From Streptomyces cyanogenus (lineage in GTDB: Bacteria; Actinomycetota; Actinomycetes; Streptomycetales; Streptomycetaceae): 64,000 bases of DNA. The position numbers and the translations under genes were made by a program. Positions 42,747 through 50,635 of this stretch are shown here, piece by piece. The stretch lies in the NCBI RefSeq assembly GCF_017526105.1, contig NZ_CP071839.1:2042501-2106500 (forward strand), written 5' to 3'. The stretch's first letter is position 1; each line of letters begins with the position of its first letter. The notes below the pieces were generated by a model. The model was not told the origin of the DNA. It did no database searches and saw only the letters and a program-made list of their open reading frames with translations.

Positions 42747-43949
42747 TCACGGGAGGGGCCGTGCCGTCAGCGTGCCGTCGTCGCCGTGTTCGACCCGGGT
42801 GCCGAGGTCGCGGGCGTAACCGTCGAGGACGGTACGCAGCCAGGAGGTGTCCTCGGCCGAGGCGTGCTCCAGGCGGAGCCGGCGGACCTGGAGCGGCACC
42901 ATCCGCAGACCGGTGAGCCGGCCGGTGCCGCGTTCGGCCGAGACCAGGTACAGCAGGCGCAGGTCGTCGCGGTAGCGCTCGTAGCCGCCGATGCCCTCGT
43001 AGTCGTCGACGAGGTCGCCGCAGCCGTACAGGACGAGCCGGTCGCGGTAGATCTCCGGCGGGCGCGGGTGGTGCGAGGAGTGTCCGTGGACGACGTGGGC
43101 GCCCGCCTCGACGAGCGCGTGGGCGAACCGGACCTCGGCGCGGGAGGGGACGTAGCCCCAGTTGGGGCCCCAGTGGACGGAGGCGACGACGAGGTCGCCG
43201 GGCCGCTCGACCCGGCGCAGGCGGTCGGCGAACTCGGCGGCGGCGGCCGTGGTCGGTGCGGTGACGAGGGCGACGCCGGGCCGGTCGGCGGTGGCGGCCC
43301 AGCCGTGCGGGATGCCGCTGGAGGGCATGCCGAAGGCGAAGACGAGGACGCGTCCGCCGGACCGCAGCGGGACGGTCGCCGGGCGCCATGCCGCGGCCGC
43401 GTCCCGGCCCGCCCCGGCGGTGCGCAGTCCGGCCGCGGCGAGGGATTCCAGCGTCTCCTGCAGGCCGGCCGGCCCGAAGTCGAGTACGTGGTTGTTGGCG
43501 AGGACGCAGACGTCCGGGCGGGCCGCGGCGAGGCAGGGCAGGTTGGCGGGGTGCATGCGGTAGTGGACGGCCTTGCCGGGCGCGAAGTCGCCGTCCCGGG
43601 TGACGGCGGTCTCCAGGTTGAGCACCCGGACGTCCGGGGCGGCCCGCTCCAGGACGGGCAGCGCCTCGCCCCAGGGCCATTCGGGGTCCACGGGCCGGGG
43701 CACCGGTCCGCCTGCGGCCTCGGCCAGGGCGACGTACTCCCGGGCGTCGCGCACGTAGTCCTCCCGCAGGAGGGGGGCGACGGGGTGCGGGAGGATCTGG
43801 TCCACGCCCCGGCCGAGCATGACGTCCCCCGCGAGGAACAGGGTGACGGCGTCCCCGCCCCCGGCCCGCGGGCCGGGGCCTGCCGTTCGGGTCGTGCGGG
43901 GCCCGGGCGCCCCGGCATCGCGCCTCGCCCCGTTGTCGTCGGTTGCCAT
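42747..43949 (-). CDS. CapA-family metallophosphoesterase-like protein
   Basis: The 400-residue protein resembles the poly-gamma-glutamate synthesis protein CapA, a calcineurin-like phosphoesterase fold. Key segments are FLAGDVMLGRGVDQ near the N-terminus, LNLETAVT, LANNHVLDFG and SVHWGPNWGY with HGHSSHHPR, giving Asp, Glu, Asn-His and His metal ligands. The first 35 residues are charged and disordered. No other capsule or polyglutamate genes are nearby. The ATG at 43947-43949 follows AGGGCGCAGCC. It converges with polX, 9 bases from its stop. Confidence 0.88.
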   Translation of the reverse strand: MATDDNGARRDAGAPGPRTTRTAGPGPRAGGGDAVTLFLAGDVMLGRGVDQILPHPVAPLLREDYVRDAREYVALAEAAGGPVPRPVDPEWPWGEALPVLERAAPDVRVLNLETAVTRDGDFAPGKAVHYRMHPANLPCLAAARPDVCVLANNHVLDFGPAGLQETLESLAAAGLRTAGAGRDAAAAWRPATVPLRSGGRVLVFAFGMPSSGIPHGWAATADRPGVALVTAPTTAAAAEFADRLRRVERPGDLVVASVHWGPNWGYVPSRAEVRFAHALVEAGAHVVHGHSSHHPRPPEIYRDRLVLYGCGDLVDDYEGIGGYERYRDDLRLLYLVSAERGTGRLTGLRMVPLQVRRLRLEHASAEDTSWLRTVLDGYARDLGTRVEHGDDGTLTARPLP

Positions 43950-44034
43950 GGCTGCGCCCTGACGCCCTCCTCCGCCTTGCGGTGCACGGCACCGGACCGC
44001 GCTCCCTGATCCGGCCTGATCCGGACGGGCGGCC

Positions 44035-45339
44035 CTAGACGTGGGCGGGTGCCATGTGGTCCGTGAACCAGTCACGGGCCAGCTCGGTCACCTGTTCCAG
44101 CGTGCCGGGCTCCTCGAAGAGGTGGGTGGCGCCGGGGACCACCGCGAGCCGGTTCTCGCAGCGCAGTTGTGCCTGCGCCTCCCGGTTGAGGTCGAGGACC
44201 AGCGGATCCGCGCCGCCGACGACGAGCAGGGTGGGTGCCGTCACCGCGGCCAGCCGGGCTCCGGCGAGGTCCGGCCGGCCGCCGCGGGAGACCACCGCGG
44301 CGGGCCGGGCGTCGGGGTCGGCGGCGGCCCACAGCGCGGCGGCCGCACCGGTGCTGGCGCCGAACCAGCCGACGGCGAGCCCCTCGACGTCGGGTTCCTC
44401 GCGCAGCCAGCGGGTGGCGTCGAGCAGCCGACCGGCCAGCAGGGCGATGTCGAACACGTTGCCCCGGTCTGCCTCCTCCGCGTCGGTGAGCAGGTCGAAC
44501 AGCAGGGTGCCGAGGCCGGCCCGGTGCAGCCCCTCGGCCACGAACCGGTTGCGCGGGCTGTGCCGGCTGCTGCCGCTGCCGTGGGCGAAGGCCACCACGC
44601 CGGTGGCGCCCTCGGGCAGGGTGAGCCGTCCGCCCAGCCGTACGGCTCCGGCCGTCACCGTCACTTCGCGGTCGGCGGACCCGGCGCCCGCGGTGTGCCG
44701 GTGCCGGCTCGCGGCCCGGCGCAGGCAGGCGGTGACCTCTTCGTCCTCGGTCTGGGCGAAGTCGGCGTAGAACTGGCCGACCGCGGCGAAGTCCCAGGGG
44801 GTGTGCAGGCAGACCAGTTCGTCGGCGTCCCCGCCGAGCCGCCGGGCGAAGTCCCGCGGGGCGACGGGGACGGCCAGGACGATGCGGGCCGCGCCCCGGG
44901 CCCGGGCGATCCGGCAGGCGGCCCGCGCGGTGGAGCCGGTGGCCACGCCGTCGTCCACCACGACGGCGGTCCGTCCGGCGACGGAGACCGGGGGCGTCGC
45001 GCCCCGGTAGCGCGCGGCCCGGTCGTGCAGCACCCGGAGCTCGCGCTCCTCGACGCCCGCGAGGTCCGCGTCCGAGACGCCGGTCCCGCGCAGCACCTCC
45101 TGGTTGATCACGCGGACGCCGTCCTCGCCGATCGCTCCCATCCCCAGTTCGGGCTGGTACGGCACGCCGAGCTTCCGCACCAGGCAGACGTCCAGGGGCG
45201 CGTCGAGCGCGGCGGCGACCTCGGCGGCGACCGGCACCCCTCCCCGGGGCAGTCCGAGCACCACCACGTCCTGGCCCCTGAGGTACTCCAGGCGTTCGCC
45301 CAGCCGTCGGCCCGCTTCGAGGCGGTTCCTGAAGTGCAC
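44035..45339 (-). CDS. Phosphoribosyltransferase / alpha-beta hydrolase fusion
   Basis: The 434-residue protein has two domains. The N-terminal half (about 1-215) is a type I phosphoribosyltransferase-like fold with the PRPP motif AVVVDDGVATGSTARAA near 125-141. The C-terminal half (about 225-430) is a dienelactone hydrolase-like alpha/beta hydrolase: GVVAFAHGSGSSRHSPRN, GWFGASTGAAAALW (nucleophile Ser), and His in VPGATHLFEEPG. The substrate is unknown. AAGGAG lies 7 bases before the GTG at 45337-45339. It starts 12 bases after the DUF1876 stop, so the two are probably one unit. Confidence 0.9.
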   Translation of the reverse strand: MHFRNRLEAGRRLGERLEYLRGQDVVVLGLPRGGVPVAAEVAAALDAPLDVCLVRKLGVPYQPELGMGAIGEDGVRVINQEVLRGTGVSDADLAGVEERELRVLHDRAARYRGATPPVSVAGRTAVVVDDGVATGSTARAACRIARARGAARIVLAVPVAPRDFARRLGGDADELVCLHTPWDFAAVGQFYADFAQTEDEEVTACLRRAASRHRHTAGAGSADREVTVTAGAVRLGGRLTLPEGATGVVAFAHGSGSSRHSPRNRFVAEGLHRAGLGTLLFDLLTDAEEADRGNVFDIALLAGRLLDATRWLREEPDVEGLAVGWFGASTGAAAALWAAADPDARPAAVVSRGGRPDLAGARLAAVTAPTLLVVGGADPLVLDLNREAQAQLRCENRLAVVPGATHLFEEPGTLEQVTELARDWFTDHMAPAHV

Positions 45340-45351
45340 GGCGGCGCTCCT

Positions 45352-45660
45352 TCACTCGCGGGGCAGCCAGAGCGGCACCGGGGCGTCCGTGTCGGCGGCT
45401 CCCGTCGCCTTCATGTCGCCGTCGGCGGCGCGCAGCAGCATGCGGCCCATGGCGATGAGGGCGCGCCCGGCGGCGAGTTCGTCGCCGATCTCCGGCATCG
45501 CCCGGTCGTAGGGATTGCGGCGGGCCTCCGCGTGGCTCTCCAGGACGTTGTCCCCGGTGTCCAGGATGATCCGGGCCGTGGTGTCCGGATCGTGCTCGCA
45601 CAGGTACACGTTCAGCCGCCACTCCTTGACGGCGGGACGGCTGCTCACGGGTCCGGTCAT
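45352..45660 (-). CDS. DUF1876 family small protein
   Basis: The 102-residue protein has the DUF1876 pattern KEWRLNVYLCEHDPDTTARI followed by GDNVLESHAEARRNPYDRAMPEIGDELAAGRAL. Its function is unknown; the family is common in actinobacteria, often near stress-related genes. GAGGTGG precedes the ATG at 45658-45660. The phosphoribosyltransferase-hydrolase fusion begins 12 bases downstream. Confidence 0.85.
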   Translation of the reverse strand: MTGPVSSRPAVKEWRLNVYLCEHDPDTTARIILDTGDNVLESHAEARRNPYDRAMPEIGDELAAGRALIAMGRMLLRAADGDMKATGAADTDAPVPLWLPRE

Positions 45661-45729
45661 CGTCCGCCACCTCGCTCCGCGGACCGCGCCGCGACGGGCG
45701 GTCGGCCGTCCGCCGGTTCCGCCGCGGCC

Positions 45730-45762
45730 GGTCGCGCAGTTCCCAGCGCCCCTACGGGGTGC
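45730..45762. repeat. Dispersed Streptomyces-type palindromic repeat, copy 2
   Basis: GGTCGCGCAG is followed by TTCCCAGCGCCCCTACGGGG and TGC, closely matching the element at 26677-26710. It lies in the divergent gap between DUF1876 and YchJ genes. Confidence 0.55.
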
Positions 45763-45834
45763 TCCAGTCCGGCACTTCCACTGTGCACCCGACCCGGGGC
45801 CGACGCCTCCCCTGCTGCGGGCACAATGTGGGCC

Positions 45835-46209
45835 ATGACCTCGCGCACCTGCCCCTGCGGACTCCCCCGGTCCTACGACGCCTGCTGCGGCCGCTTCCAC
45901 GCGGGAGCGGCGGCCGCGCCGACCGCCGAGCTGCTGATGCGGTCGCGGTACAGCGCGTTCGTGAAGGGGGACGCGGGGTACCTGCTGCGCACCTGGCATC
46001 CGCGGACCCGGCCCGGGCGGCTGGACCTCGACCCGCGGATGCGGTGGACGGGGCTGGAGATCCTGGACACCACCGACGGGTCGGCCTTCCACGGCACCGG
46101 CACGGTGACCTTCCGCGCCTCCTACCGGGGCGGCTCGCTGCACGAGCGGAGCCGGTTCGAGCGGGTGGACGGGGCGTGGGTGTACGTGGACGGGGACTTC
46201 GTCGACTAG
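45835..46209 (+). CDS. YchJ-family protein with SEC-C zinc motif
   Basis: The 124-residue protein starts MTSRTCPCGLPRSYDACCGRF, a SEC-C-type cysteine cluster that binds zinc, followed by the YchJ core (LMRSRYSAFVKGDAGYLLRTWHP...RP). The YchJ family has an NTF2-like fold and no firm function. No ribosome site precedes the ATG; CACAAT at 45822-45827 sits 7 bases upstream, suggesting a leaderless mRNA. An in-frame ATG at 45826 is possible but overlaps this box. It is convergent with gntR. Confidence 0.88.
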   Translation: MTSRTCPCGLPRSYDACCGRFHAGAAAAPTAELLMRSRYSAFVKGDAGYLLRTWHPRTRPGRLDLDPRMRWTGLEILDTTDGSAFHGTGTVTFRASYRGGSLHERSRFERVDGAWVYVDGDFVD

Positions 46210-46234
46210 CCCGGGGTCCGGCGCCGGGGGCTAG
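46205..46234. terminator. Hairpin containing both stop codons of YchJ and gntR genes
   Basis: CTAGCCC (46205-46211) pairs with GGGCTAG (46228-46234); the TAG stops of the two convergent genes lie within the two arms. It may act as a shared terminator. Confidence 0.5.
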
Positions 46235-46932
46235 GGCGCGAGGATGTCCAGTTCCTGGAGGGCGCCCACGGTGATCTGCCTGGTCAGTTCCTCGGCGCGG
46301 GTCGCGTCGCCCGCGCGGACCGCCTCGGCCACCTGCACGTGCAGGGTGACGGCCGCCGGGTCGGGGTCCTCGAACATGACCTCGTGATGGGTGCGGCCGG
46401 CCAGCACCTCCGCGACGACGTCGCCGAGCCGGGCGAACATCTCGTTTCCGGAGGCGGTGAGGACCACCCGGTGGAAGGCGATGTCGTGGACCAGGTACTT
46501 CTCCAGTTTGTGGCCGCGTGAGTTGGCCACCATGCCGAGTGCGCACTCGGTGAGTTCGGCGCACTGCTCGGCCGTGGCGTGCTGGGCGGCGAGGCCGGCC
46601 GCGACGGGTTCGATCGCGGAGCGCAGCACGGTGAGCGAGCGCAGTTGGTGCGGCCGGTCGGCGCCGGCCAGGCGCCAGCGGATGACCTGCGGGTCGTAGA
46701 CGTTCCACTCGGCTTTCGGGCGGACCGTGACGCCGACCCGGCGGCGGGACTCGACCAGGTGCATGGACTCCAGCACGCGGACCGCCTCGCGCATCACCGA
46801 GCGCGACACCTCGAAGTGCTGGGCCAGCTCGTCGGTGCGCAGAACGCTGCCCGGCGGGTACTCGCCGGCGGTGATCGCGGGGCCGAGGGTGTCCAGTACA
46901 CGGCCGTGCAGCCCCCGGCCCGGTGTGCTCAT
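46231..46932 (-). CDS. gntR: GntR-family repressor of the gluconate genes
   Basis: The 233-residue FadR-type regulator has an N-terminal winged helix (LRTDELAQHFEVSRSVMREAVRVLESM) and an FCD effector domain (LVHDIAFHRVVLTASGN, later TLHVQVAEAV). It is divergent from gntK-gntP, and a perfect 12-bp palindrome lies in the shared promoter region, so it probably represses gluconate uptake and phosphorylation until gluconate or its phosphate appears. The ATG at 46930-46932 is the chosen start; no strong ribosome site is visible. Confidence 0.9.
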   Translation of the reverse strand: MSTPGRGLHGRVLDTLGPAITAGEYPPGSVLRTDELAQHFEVSRSVMREAVRVLESMHLVESRRRVGVTVRPKAEWNVYDPQVIRWRLAGADRPHQLRSLTVLRSAIEPVAAGLAAQHATAEQCAELTECALGMVANSRGHKLEKYLVHDIAFHRVVLTASGNEMFARLGDVVAEVLAGRTHHEVMFEDPDPAAVTLHVQVAEAVRAGDATRAEELTRQITVGALQELDILAP

Positions 46933-46972
46933 GCACTCAGAGTACGGCGTGGATCACGGAGACAAAAAGTCA

Positions 46973-47012
46973 GACTTATAAGTCACAGACTCTTGAATTA
47001 GTCGTACCTAAT
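46973..47012. promoter_or_regulatory. Probable GntR operator region
   Basis: GACTTATAAGTC at 46973-46984 is a perfect 12-bp palindrome in the gap between divergent gntR and gntK. A second inverted repeat, ATTAG (46997-47001) and CTAAT (47008-47012), lies 12 bases on. This is one of the few A/T-rich spots in the window, fitting overlapping divergent promoters. Confidence 0.6.
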
Positions 47013-47073
47013 GGGTTTCAGTGTGGCGACGCCGCCAGTGGCGTCGGATGTCGAGGAAGACAGCGAGGCAGTC

Positions 47074-47592
47074 ATGCGAACCCCCCAGGTCGTCGTCGTG
47101 ATGGGCGTCGCGGGGACGGGCAAGACCACGATCGGTCCCCTGCTCGCCGCGCGGCTGGGCGTCCCGTACGCCGAGGGCGACGACTTCCACCCGCAGGCCA
47201 ACATCGCCAAGATGTCGGCCGGGATCCCGCTCGACGACGCCGACCGGTGGCCGTGGCTGGAGGCCATCGGGCACTGGGCGCACGGCCGGGCCGGACTGGG
47301 CGGGGTGGTCAGCAGCTCGGCGTTGAAACGGTCGTACCGCGACCGGCTCCGGGCCGTGGCGCCCGGAATCGTGTTCCTGCACCTCACGGGCGACCGGGAG
47401 CTGATCGAGGGGCGGATGTCCCAGCGGCAGGGTCACTTCATGCCGACCGCGCTGCTGGACTCGCAGTTCGCCACGCTCCAGCCACTCCAGCCGGACGAGG
47501 CCGGAGTGGCCGTGGACGTCAGCGGCAGCCCGCAGGAGATCACCGAGCGAGCCGTGCGAGCCCTGGACGCGCTTCCCCTCGCATCCGAGTAA
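47074..47592 (+). CDS. gntK: Gluconokinase
   Basis: GntK phosphorylates gluconate to 6-phosphogluconate, feeding the pentose phosphate pathway. The 172-residue protein starts MRTPQVVVVMGVAGTGKTTIG with Walker A GVAGTGKTT, then the GDDFHPQANIAKMSAGIPLDDADRWPWL signature of bacterial gluconokinases, and SSALKRSYRDRLR. GAGG precedes the ATG at 47074, which is preferred to an in-frame start 21 codons upstream inside the operator region. gntP follows 39 bases later. Confidence 0.95.
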   Translation: MRTPQVVVVMGVAGTGKTTIGPLLAARLGVPYAEGDDFHPQANIAKMSAGIPLDDADRWPWLEAIGHWAHGRAGLGGVVSSSALKRSYRDRLRAVAPGIVFLHLTGDRELIEGRMSQRQGHFMPTALLDSQFATLQPLQPDEAGVAVDVSGSPQEITERAVRALDALPLASE

Positions 47593-47631
47593 CACCCCAC
47601 CCCCGTCCCCCGTAACCCAAGGGAACCCCCC

Positions 47632-49029
47632 GTGACCAGACTCAGCGTCGAGATGCTGGCAGCGGACGCACCTGCGCCGATCACCTCCGCCGGGCACGCC
47701 CAGCTGGGCATCGCCGTTCTGGTGGGCATCGCCGTCATCGTCCTGCTCATCACCAAGTTCAAGCTCCATGCCTTCCTGGCGCTGACCATCGGGTCGCTGA
47801 CGCTCGGGGCGGTCGCCGGGGCGCCCCTCGACAAGGCCATCACCAGCTTCACCACCGGACTCGGCGCGACCGTGGCCGGCGTCGGCGTCCTGATCGCGCT
47901 CGGGTCGATCCTGGGCAAACTGCTCGCCGACTCGGGCGGCGCCGACGAGATCGTGGACACGATCCTCGCCAGGGCCGGCGGGCGCGCCATGCCGTGGGCG
48001 ATGGTGCTGATCGCCTCCCTGATCGGCCTGCCGCTGTTCTTCGAGGTCGGCATCGTGCTGCTGATCCCGGTGGTGCTGATGGTCGCCAAGCGCGGCAACT
48101 ACTCCCTGATGCGCATCGGCATCCCCGCGCTCGCCGGGCTGTCGGTGATGCACGGCCTGATCCCGCCGCACCCCGGCCCGCTGGTCGCGATCGACGCGGT
48201 CAAGGCCAACCTGGGGGTGACCCTGGCGCTCGGCATACTCGTCGCGATCCCGACGGTGATCATCGCCGGTCCGCTGTTCTCCAAGGTCGCGGCCCGCTGG
48301 GTGGACGTGCCGGTACCCGACCGGATGCTGCCGCAGCGCGCCTCGGAGGAGCTTGAGCGCCGTCCGGGCTTCGGCGCCACCCTCGCCACCGTGCTGCTGC
48401 CGGTGGTGCTGATGCTGGCCAAGGCGCTGGTGGACATCGTCGTCGACGACCCCACGCACACCACCCAGCGTGTCTTCGACGTCGTCGGCTCCCCGCTGAT
48501 CGCCCTGCTCGCCGCCGTGCTCGTCGGCTTCTTCACACTGGGCCGGCCCGCCGGGTTCACCAGGGAACGGCTGCAGCAGACCGTCGAGAAGGCGCTGATG
48601 CCCATCGCCGGCATCCTGCTGATCGTCGGCGCGGGCGGCGGCTTCAAGCAGACGCTGATCGACTCGGGCGTGGGTCAGATGATCCTGGACATCTCCAAGG
48701 ACTGGTCGATCCCGGCGCTGCTGCTGGGCTGGCTGATCGCGGTGGCGATCCGGCTGGCGACCGGCTCGGCGACGGTGGCGACGATCTCCGCGGCCGGCCT
48801 GGTCGCGCCGCTCGCGGCCGACATGTCGACCACGCACGCGGCGCTCCTGGTCCTGGCCATCGGCGCGGGCTCGCTCTTCTTCAGCCATGTCAACGACGCC
48901 GGCTTCTGGCTGGTGAAGGAGTACTTCGGGCTGACCGTCGGGCAGACCGTGAAGACCTGGTCGGTGATGGAGACCATCATCTCGGTGGTCGCGGGCGGCC
49001 TGGTCATGCTCCTCTCCCTGGTCGTCTAG
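47632..49029 (+). CDS. gntP: Gluconate permease GntP
   Basis: GntP is a proton-driven gluconate importer of the GntP/IdnT family. The 465-residue protein has about 12 membrane segments, with characteristic stretches LPLFFEVGIVLLIPVV, LSVMHGLIPPHPGPL, and ATGSATVATISAAGL, and SLFFSHVNDAGFWLVKEY near the end. The start is GTG at 47632, poorly preceded by a ribosome site (AGGGAACCCCCC). It forms an operon with gntK; GntR is encoded divergently. Confidence 0.95.
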   Translation: MTRLSVEMLAADAPAPITSAGHAQLGIAVLVGIAVIVLLITKFKLHAFLALTIGSLTLGAVAGAPLDKAITSFTTGLGATVAGVGVLIALGSILGKLLADSGGADEIVDTILARAGGRAMPWAMVLIASLIGLPLFFEVGIVLLIPVVLMVAKRGNYSLMRIGIPALAGLSVMHGLIPPHPGPLVAIDAVKANLGVTLALGILVAIPTVIIAGPLFSKVAARWVDVPVPDRMLPQRASEELERRPGFGATLATVLLPVVLMLAKALVDIVVDDPTHTTQRVFDVVGSPLIALLAAVLVGFFTLGRPAGFTRERLQQTVEKALMPIAGILLIVGAGGGFKQTLIDSGVGQMILDISKDWSIPALLLGWLIAVAIRLATGSATVATISAAGLVAPLAADMSTTHAALLVLAIGAGSLFFSHVNDAGFWLVKEYFGLTVGQTVKTWSVMETIISVVAGGLVMLLSLVV

Positions 49030-49033
49030 GGGT

Positions 49034-49140
49034 ACGGCGACGACGGCTCGCCCCCTCTTCGGCACCGGCGGCCGTGCGGCCCTGGTCACCGGGTCCAGCC
49101 GGGGCACCGTCCCCGCCCCGGCCCGGGGCCCGGCCGAGGC
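49034..49140 (+). pseudogene. Remnant of a short-chain dehydrogenase, probably gluconate 5-dehydrogenase
   Basis: Directly after gntP one frame reads ARPLFGTGGRAALVTGSSRG then TVPAPARGPAEAGRTV, with no start codon. This closely follows the N-terminus of gluconate 5-dehydrogenases (the LFxxTGRxALVTGSSRGIGxALAxGLAEAGxxVV type), with the third Gly of the GxxxGxG motif region altered. The match ends after about 36 residues, where sequence becomes unrelated and soon meets the convergent cytochrome b gene. It looks like a decayed third gene of the gluconate operon. Confidence 0.6.
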
Positions 49141-49167
49141 CGGCCGCACGGTGGAGGGGCCGGAGGG

Positions 49168-49794
49168 CTACGGGCGCCAGAGCGGGTGCTCGCGTCGCGC
49201 CCACTCCTCGCTCACCGTTCCGGTCCGCAGGCCCCGTCGCGCCTCCGGGTCGCCCAGGGCCATCCCGATGTGGCCCGCCAGGACCACGCCGATCGTCAGG
49301 GCGAGCCAGTCGTGGACGAAGGTCGCCGAGGTGCGCCACACCAGCGGGGTGAGGTGGGTGAACCACATCATCAGGCCGGTGCCGAGCATGACCAGGGTCG
49401 CGCCGGCGATCCAGGCGGCGTAGATCTTCTGGCCTGCGTTGAACTTGCCGGCGGGGCGCTCCTCGCGGCGTCGGTCGCGGCGCAGGGCGGCGCGCAGCCA
49501 GACCCGGTCGTGCGGGCCGAAGCGGTTGAGGAACCGCAGGTCGGCGCGGAAGGCGCGGGAGGCCAGGCCCAGCAGGACCGGCACCGGCAGCGCGAGGCCG
49601 GCGTACTGGTGGACCCGTACGACCAGTTCCCGGCGGCCGACCAGGACCGCCAGCTGCGGGATGTAGAGGACGGCCGCGGTCAGCACGCACACGCCCATCA
49701 GCGCGGCCGTCGCACGGTGCACCCGGCGTTCGGCGCGGGTGAAGCGGTGGACGCGGGCGTCCGGCGGGGCCGGGGTATCAGCTCGTAGGGTCAT
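49168..49794 (-). CDS. Cytochrome b-type membrane subunit
   Basis: The 208-residue protein has four membrane helices with paired histidines that could bind two b hemes: His in ERRVHRATAALMG, VVRVHQYAGLALPV, FVHDWLALTIGVV and LAGHIGMALGD. It resembles the cytochrome subunit of formate dehydrogenases. Its ATG at 49792-49794 overlaps the end of the molybdopterin oxidoreductase gene by 17 bases, so both are made together, and it probably carries electrons between that enzyme and quinone. It is convergent with the gluconate operon. Confidence 0.9.
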   Translation of the reverse strand: MTLRADTPAPPDARVHRFTRAERRVHRATAALMGVCVLTAAVLYIPQLAVLVGRRELVVRVHQYAGLALPVPVLLGLASRAFRADLRFLNRFGPHDRVWLRAALRRDRRREERPAGKFNAGQKIYAAWIAGATLVMLGTGLMMWFTHLTPLVWRTSATFVHDWLALTIGVVLAGHIGMALGDPEARRGLRTGTVSEEWARREHPLWRP

Positions 49795-50524
49795 CGGTCC
49801 GTCCGTTCGAGCGGCCGACCCAGGCGTCGACGTCGTAGCCGAGGTTCTCCCAGTAGCCCGGCCTGACCCGGTCGGTGACGGTGATGCCGGAGAGCCACTT
49901 GGCGGACTTGTAGAAGTACATGGGGGCCACGTAGAGGCGGACCGGGCCGCCGTGGTCGTGGCCGATGTCCTTGTCCTGCATGCGCAGGGCGACCAGGACG
50001 TCCGGGCGGCGGGCCTGGTCGAGGGTGAGGCTCTCGGTGTAGGTGCCGTCGAAGCAGGTGAAGCGCACGGCCCTGGCGGAGGGGCGGACGCCCGCCGCGT
50101 CGAGCAGGTGGGACAGGCGTACGCCCTGGAAGGGCGTGCCCGGGACCCGCCAGCCGGTGACGCACTGGACGTCCCGGACCAGCCGGGTCTGCGGCAGGGC
50201 GCGCAGGTCGGCGAGGGTGTACCGGCGCGGGCGGTCGACCAGGCCGTCGATCGTGAGCCGGTAGTCCGCGGCGGTCCGGTGCGGGACGGAGGCGGCCACG
50301 GAGTAGTAGCGGAAGCCACCGCCGTTGGGCAGCAGACCGGTCAGGCCGGTGGGGTCCTTGTCGGCGACACCGCCGAGGAAGCCTTCCAGGCCGCGCTGCA
50401 GCGTGGGTGCGGCCACCACGCCGAGGGCGCCCAGGCCGAGGGTGCCGAGGAAGACCCGGCGGCCGATGGGCCGGCCGTCCGGTTCCGGTTCGGGTGTCGG
50501 TACCTCGGATCGTTCAGAGTTCAC
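49778..50524 (-). CDS. Tat-exported molybdopterin-dependent oxidoreductase (sulfite oxidase/MsrP-like)
   Basis: The 248-residue protein starts with a twin-arginine signal, RRVFLGTLGLGALGVVAAP, and has the sulfite-oxidase-fold molybdopterin domain with the Mo-ligating cysteine in LVRDVQCVTGWRVPG followed by FQGVRLSHLLDAAG. It is a relative of MsrP/YedY, which reduces oxidised methionines outside the membrane; the substrate here is not certain. The start is GTG at 50522-50524. It overlaps its cytochrome b partner by 17 bases, giving a two-component membrane redox unit. Confidence 0.9.
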   Translation of the reverse strand: MNSERSEVPTPEPEPDGRPIGRRVFLGTLGLGALGVVAAPTLQRGLEGFLGGVADKDPTGLTGLLPNGGGFRYYSVAASVPHRTAADYRLTIDGLVDRPRRYTLADLRALPQTRLVRDVQCVTGWRVPGTPFQGVRLSHLLDAAGVRPSARAVRFTCFDGTYTESLTLDQARRPDVLVALRMQDKDIGHDHGGPVRLYVAPMYFYKSAKWLSGITVTDRVRPGYWENLGYDVDAWVGRSNGRTDDPTS

Positions 50525-50635
50525 GTGTTCATTCGAGCACTCGGGGCCGCGCGGGGCCAGATGATCGGGTCGCCGGTCAGACTCTCGTCACTTTTTCCGT
50601 ACCTGCCCTCTGTACGTCGGACAGGCGGATGTTTC

